Shown piece by piece: positions 6,853 to 10,123 of a stretch of DNA of 10,123 nt. Below the pieces are notes generated by a model. The model searched no databases. It worked only from the letters and a program-made list of their open reading frames with translations, and was not told the DNA's origin. The DNA lies in the NCBI GenBank assembly GCA_023251695.1, contig JAHEYE010000113.1:1-10123 (forward strand). Direction: 5' to 3'. Source of the DNA: Sphingobacteriaceae bacterium. Its GTDB lineage: Bacteria; Bacteroidota; Bacteroidia; B-17B0; Aurantibacillaceae. The number at the start of each line of letters is the position of its first letter. The stretch's first letter is position 1. The position numbers and the translations under genes are program-made.

Positions 6853-9408
6853 TTATTTTATGATCGGTTGCGGTTGAACGGTTACTGCAGGAGCTTCCCC
6901 GAGCATTTGAGGGGTTAAGCCTCTCATACCCTGTAAAGCCTGAGGATGATTTGGATTTAACTTAAGCGCTTCCTGCCAGCATTCTTTTGCTTTTTTGAAT
7001 CTTCCTAAATTATAATAAGAACCTCCTAAATTATACCATCCTTCCGGATTATAACGATCGAGTATGGTTGCTTTATTTAATTCGTAAGCTGCGCTGTCTG
7101 AACGTCCACGTTGTGCTTTTGCGTAACCACGTTGCAACAATTCGTTATAGAAAACAATATAATAATTTTTCAGGTACGGATTGTTCGGATACAAGCGCTC
7201 AGCATGTTTCCAGAAATAAAGAGCTTCTTTGTCGCGTTTTAATTTGTAATAAGCTAATCCTAAATTCAGATAACCGTTTACGTAACGCGGATGGAGATCA
7301 GTAGCGTGTTTCAAGTAAGAAATCCCTTTATACAAACTACGCTGTTTCATGTTCAGGTTTTGCGGATTCTTGAATTCGCCTCCTTCATTAGGGATGATGA
7401 TGCTCTTTTTATTGCAACCGTCGGTGAACTCGGCAGTATCAACCAGGAACTCAAGCATTTTATCTTCGTAAGTACTGAATGGAAGATTGGCGGCTTCGCC
7501 CGGCTTGCGAGTAAACCATTTCGTATCGGCCAAATCAATCCAACGTGCTCCGGCATTTCCTAATACTAGTACACTGTTAGGCATGGTGTTCGCATCTTTA
7601 ATAAATAAAGTGATATCACTCTTCCAATCCCAGTTTCTTTCCCAGGCTTTGCATCCGTATAAAAACACAACAGCACTTAAAACACCAATTAATGCTGTAC
7701 GTTTAAGATTTACATTAATCGATTGCGCTTTATCGAGCCCTGCAAGTATCATCCAGGCAAGAAAAATACAGAAGCCGATAGAGGAGTGGAACAATAAACG
7801 TTCACCCATGGTAGCGCCAATATCCATTAATACGTTACCGATCATTAATAGGAAGGACACGTAAACGGCTAAAGCAAAACCAAGAACATGCTTCTTTAAA
7901 ATTAAACGGTAAGTAAAATAAACAAGCGCAAGGTGTAAAACAACGGAGAGCATGAAATCCCAATCGGTAAAATGCCTGTAAATAATCGAATTATAAGAAT
8001 AATCGGATGATAAAGGATGGGGGAAGAATAATAAACCAATGTATTTTAATAATACAAATGCTTTGGTACAAAAACGCTCCTGTCCGTCGGCCAGCAAATA
8101 AGGGTTGTTTAATAATTCGGTATCAGGAACACCGGGTTTTAATTTTACAGCCACCAAACGCATTCCTAAATAAAACAACATGACGAAATAATACCAAGTC
8201 ATTAAGTGATTGCTGTCTTTTTTGATATTCTTTTTTACAAGGAGTAAAATGGCTCCCGCATAAACAAAAGGGAACAGCCAGAAACTTTTATCGGGTTTGT
8301 CTCCGGGTTTTGCATGAATATCGAAATTGAATTTAATGTAGAGCATGATGCCCATACAAACAGAAAATAAAACGATAGGGATGAAAATATCTTTGTATTC
8401 TTTCCATGATTTGGCTAAAAGCACAATACCTCCAACTGATACACCAAGTCCGCCTAACATATAAATACCACCCGAACTTGTATCGGTTGCAGTGTATCCT
8501 TTTATGAAAACAATTAAACCTACGCCTATAGCGCCATAACCGATTAATGGTTTTAAAAACTTTTGTAAATCGAAATTATGTTTCGTGAATGTCCAGAAGC
8601 CCAGTGGAATTAATCCTAAAAGAACTACCGCATACTCTTTGGATAAGAGGGCGAGCAAAAACATAACGCAGCCCCAGAAAAGGGTGGCCGGCTTTTTGTC
8701 TTCAAGATACTTAAAAGAATACAGGAAGGTGAGCGAGATAAATATCAACGAAAAAATTTCGTCACGACTTTTCACATTGGCAATCGCTTCGGTATGCATT
8801 GGATGCGTTAAGAATAATAATGCTGATAGGAAAGCCATGTCCTGATTGTCACGGAACATATAATTCCGGAATACTAAGTAAAGGAACAGGCATCCTAAAA
8901 CGTAAGTCCACATGTTGTTGAAGTGTCGCCACGAGGCATTTTTTACCTGACAATCCACCTCATTAAATACACCATCGATATTTAAATCTTCTTCGGGGTC
9001 ATCTAAATTATTTTTATTCAAGTCCCAACAACGTTGCGGATATAAACCATCTTTAGGATAAGCACCAATTAATTCCTGTTCAATTGCAAAACTCACAACT
9101 GAGAGCGGACGGTAACGTCCGCCGGCTAACTGGTCGGTAGCATTCATCCGGCGGTAGAAACTTTCGTAAGCATCCTTGCTTAAAATATCAGGAATACCTT
9201 TAATACCTTTAATAACATGGTCGTTTTGGTGGATGATAATTCCGTCATCGAGCGCATACTCATTATACAGACTGGTAGAATAAAAAATGATACCGATCAG
9301 AGCAAGAACTATAAGGGGTTGTTTTTGATTAACGAAGGGGAAGTACTTAAAAGTGTTCTTTAATTCCGCGAAAACGGGCTGTTTACTTCCTTTGGTTTGG
9401 TTTGCCAT
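6853..9408 (-). CDS. Polytopic TMTC-like GT-C glycosyltransferase with C-terminal TPRs
   Basis: The 851-aa protein has about a dozen membrane segments between residues 32 and 587, then a soluble C-terminal part with TPR units (about 693-743 and 772-825; for example GYLNLGLAYYKLKRDKEAL and GWYNLGGSYYNLGRFKKA). Its landmarks match the TMTC/protein O-mannosyltransferase-like GT-C group: an Asp pair in the first periplasmic loop (YALDDG, D54-D55, the usual catalytic place), GRYRPLS (97-103), HPMHTEAIANVKSRDE (202-217), GERLLFHSSIGF (535-546) and RNWDWKSDITLF (591-602) just before the repeat region. Members are thought to transfer sugar from a lipid-phosphate donor on the outer face of the membrane; donor and acceptor here are unknown. 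An oddity is a Cys-bracketed double EF-hand-like insertion at 127-153 in the first loop. It leads an operon with the cupin (0-bp gap) and the T9SS gene. A strong promoter candidate ends 22 bp upstream of the ATG. The GT-C assignment is by motif only; many such proteins are annotated merely as TPR proteins. Confidence 0.85.
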   Translation of the reverse strand: MANQTKGSKQPVFAELKNTFKYFPFVNQKQPLIVLALIGIIFYSTSLYNEYALDDGIIIHQNDHVIKGIKGIPDILSKDAYESFYRRMNATDQLAGGRYRPLSVVSFAIEQELIGAYPKDGLYPQRCWDLNKNNLDDPEEDLNIDGVFNEVDCQVKNASWRHFNNMWTYVLGCLFLYLVFRNYMFRDNQDMAFLSALLFLTHPMHTEAIANVKSRDEIFSLIFISLTFLYSFKYLEDKKPATLFWGCVMFLLALLSKEYAVVLLGLIPLGFWTFTKHNFDLQKFLKPLIGYGAIGVGLIVFIKGYTATDTSSGGIYMLGGLGVSVGGIVLLAKSWKEYKDIFIPIVLFSVCMGIMLYIKFNFDIHAKPGDKPDKSFWLFPFVYAGAILLLVKKNIKKDSNHLMTWYYFVMLFYLGMRLVAVKLKPGVPDTELLNNPYLLADGQERFCTKAFVLLKYIGLLFFPHPLSSDYSYNSIIYRHFTDWDFMLSVVLHLALVYFTYRLILKKHVLGFALAVYVSFLLMIGNVLMDIGATMGERLLFHSSIGFCIFLAWMILAGLDKAQSINVNLKRTALIGVLSAVVFLYGCKAWERNWDWKSDITLFIKDANTMPNSVLVLGNAGARWIDLADTKWFTRKPGEAANLPFSTYEDKMLEFLVDTAEFTDGCNKKSIIIPNEGGEFKNPQNLNMKQRSLYKGISYLKHATDLHPRYVNGYLNLGLAYYKLKRDKEALYFWKHAERLYPNNPYLKNYYIVFYNELLQRGYAKAQRGRSDSAAYELNKATILDRYNPEGWYNLGGSYYNLGRFKKAKECWQEALKLNPNHPQALQGMRGLTPQMLGEAPAVTVQPQPIIK
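8950..9030 (-). other. Encoded Ca2+-loop pair between two cysteines
   Basis: Codons 127-153 of the 851-aa gene encode C-W, then DLNKNNLDDPEE and DLNIDGVFNEVD back to back, then C. Each 12-mer has oxygen ligands at loop positions 1, 3, 5, 9 and 12, as in EF-hand, dockerin and thrombospondin type 3 repeats. It lies between the first and second membrane segments, predicted periplasmic, where C127 and C153 could form a disulfide. Confidence 0.7.
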
Positions 9409-9430
9409 ATGTCTGTTTTAAAACGAATTA

Positions 9431-9462
9431 CAAATATAATTAATTAATAAAAAATTCCTAAA
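9431..9462 (-). promoter_or_regulatory. Probable promoter of the 851-aa/cupin/T9SS operon
   Basis: On the minus strand TATATTTG (9438-9431) matches the Bacteroidota -7 consensus TAnnTTTG exactly. TTTA (9462-9459) sits 20 bp upstream as a near match to the -33 TTTG box. The predicted start near 9425 leaves a leader of only about 15-20 bases before the ATG at 9408. The promoter fills the 54-bp gap and abuts the stop codon of the 75-aa gene. I see no terminator in that gap, so read-through from the upstream genes is also possible. Confidence 0.6.
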
Positions 9463-9690
9463 TTACTTTGAGGGATTTATAGGTATAAAACCCCTTGCAG
9501 ATGAGGCTATTGGATAGTCTGTTCCTGCTAAGATTTTACCCGGTTGTGAAAGGCAGCTATCCAACAGAATTTTGATGGAATCCGACATGCGTTGACCGCT
9601 TTGATTCATATGCGCACGGCTTTCGGTTTGAGGATTACAGGCAATAAAGCTCAAAGCCACAATACTTAATCTCAATTTCAGTGTTTTCAT
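9463..9690 (-). CDS. Very small lipoprotein-like protein, 75 aa
   Basis: The N-terminus has a basic start (K2, K5, R7), a hydrophobic core and F-I-A-C with Cys18, a slightly imperfect lipobox (Phe rather than Leu at -3). If processed, the mature lipoprotein has only 58 residues. These include a helix MSDSIKILLDSCL, a second Cys (C46), and a Ser/Gly/Pro-rich tail ending in INPSK. I recognise no family. The ATG follows the stop of the 137-aa gene after a single base (TAA-T-ATG), so the two are almost certainly translated from one mRNA. It could be a small periplasmic partner of that membrane protein. That it is a real gene is supported by the export signal and the tight spacing rather than by homology. 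Confidence 0.65.
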   Translation of the reverse strand: MKTLKLRLSIVALSFIACNPQTESRAHMNQSGQRMSDSIKILLDSCLSQPGKILAGTDYPIASSARGFIPINPSK

Positions 9691-9691
9691 A

Positions 9692-10105
9692 TTAATTTCT
9701 GACTACAAAAGTGATAATACTGGTTAATACAGTTGAACTGCTTGTGGCGGTTTTATTATTAGTGTATTGTGTTAAGCTTGCCAAAACGGTTGAGGTGCTG
9801 ATAGAATAATTAGAACTTGCATTTTGGGATATAAGAACGGCGTTGTTATTCTTAGTGCCCGAATTAATGAAATAAAAACCGGCTGCAATGATCAATATGG
9901 CAACAATCCCTGCCTGATAAGGCTTGAGTTGGAATGGAAAGAAATTAAAAACGTGACTAAAAAAATGTTCGTTTTCAGAACTTTGTTTTTTGCGCCGCAT
10001 TATTTTTCCGCGGGCTTCATTTACCAGCGAAATATCGGGCGTTTCAAGATCTAAATCATCGATTGATAATTTGTTTTTTAGAAAATTTTCGGTATTGTTT
10101 TCCAT
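9692..10105 (-). CDS. Single-pass membrane protein, possible anti-sigma-like regulator
   Basis: The 137-aa protein has an acidic, soluble N-terminal part (1-60) containing a basic RGKIMRRKK stretch (32-40) and aromatic HFFSHVFNFFPF. One membrane helix follows (about 64-81, GIVAILIIAAGFYFI), then a Ser/Thr/Asn-rich outer tail. The tail holds two related units 19 residues apart, STSTVLASLTQY (103-114) and SSSTVLTSIITF (122-133). The topology (cytoplasmic N-terminal domain, one helix, short outer tail) recalls small proteins encoded behind ECF sigma factors in Bacteroidota, some of which are anti-sigma factors. I see no zinc anti-sigma motif or other proof, so this is inference from layout. The 18 bases upstream at the window edge show no promoter; an in-frame TAA lies three codons before the ATG, so this start is the first possible one. 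The gene probably continues an operon from outside the window. Confidence 0.75.
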   Translation of the reverse strand: MENNTENFLKNKLSIDDLDLETPDISLVNEARGKIMRRKKQSSENEHFFSHVFNFFPFQLKPYQAGIVAILIIAAGFYFINSGTKNNNAVLISQNASSNYSISTSTVLASLTQYTNNKTATSSSTVLTSIITFVVRN

Positions 10106-10123
10106 TGTTTTTTAGTTTACCGG

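Noticed and set aside
6853..6855. Stop codon between the 851-aa and cupin frames as a sign of a broken fused gene
   Set aside because: The cupin begins with its own signal peptide and the 851-aa protein ends after a natural Pro/Gln-rich tail, so two separate genes are more likely than a pseudogene.
7068..7864. Several overlapping ORFs in other frames within the 851-aa gene
   Set aside because: They overlap the TPR and late membrane segments, which have clear protein-level features; the ORFs have odd composition and no motifs.
9439..9458. AT-rich TTAATTAATTAA-type palindrome as an operator or terminator
   Set aside because: It is low-complexity spacer between the two promoter boxes with no GC stem or T-run; no specific binding site can be argued.
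9824..10054. Plus-strand 76-codon ORF opposite the 137-aa gene
   Set aside because: No start context or recognisable features; the minus-strand frame has a membrane helix and tight operon spacing.
1..10123. CRISPR arrays, insertion sequences, integrase sites at the tRNA, riboswitches
   Set aside because: I saw no regularly spaced repeats, transposase frames or terminal inverted repeats, no duplicated tRNA 3' end downstream of 4275, and no known aptamer pattern.

Overview
The window looks like chromosomal DNA from a member of the Bacteroidota. It is AT-rich, and one secreted protein ends in a type IX secretion (T9SS) sorting domain, which is essentially confined to that phylum. A dxr-rseP pair sits with 9 bp between the genes, an arrangement familiar in the phylum. 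Two good matches to the Bacteroidota -7 promoter element (TAnnTTTG) lie upstream of transcription units, and Shine-Dalgarno sequences are mostly absent. I cannot assign a family or genus. I see no phage, insertion sequence, CRISPR array or other mobile element.

Layout: every protein gene is on the minus strand, so gene order runs from high to low coordinates. The only plus-strand gene is a tRNA-Leu(UAG) at 4195-4275 with its own promoter and a bidirectional terminator hairpin. (1) 10105-9463: a single-pass membrane protein (137 aa) and a tiny lipoprotein-like gene (75 aa), 1 bp apart; probably the tail of an operon entering from beyond the right edge. (2) 9408-4328: a three-gene operon with 0 and 5 bp gaps, led by a promoter at 9431-9462. 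It encodes an 851-aa polytopic membrane protein of the TMTC-like GT-C type with C-terminal TPRs, a small exported cupin with a TTG start, and a 704-aa T9SS cargo protein. (3) 4195-4308: tRNA-Leu and terminator. (4) 4029-1: dxr, rseP, an exported protein of unknown function (265 aa), and a lipoprotein cut by the left edge, all closely spaced.

How the genes fit together: dxr makes MEP, the second intermediate of isoprenoid synthesis, and rseP encodes the intramembrane site-2 protease; their pairing is positional rather than biochemical. The two envelope proteins behind rseP are unknown. The 851-aa/cupin/T9SS operon joins a probable membrane glycosyltransferase to two exported proteins, so envelope protein modification is a reasonable but unproven reading.

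The most interesting details are: a cysteine-bracketed pair of EF-hand-like calcium loops inserted in the periplasmic loop of the TMTC-like protein; an Omp28/thioredoxin-like domain whose expected CxxC site reads GDGYTP; and a cupin gene lying in the same frame as, and directly behind, the stop codon of the 851-aa gene. I do not see an obviously new defence or mobile system. Most of the window is ordinary housekeeping and envelope genes. No stretch over 300 bases lacks a gene; the longest gap is the 165 bp between dxr and the tRNA.
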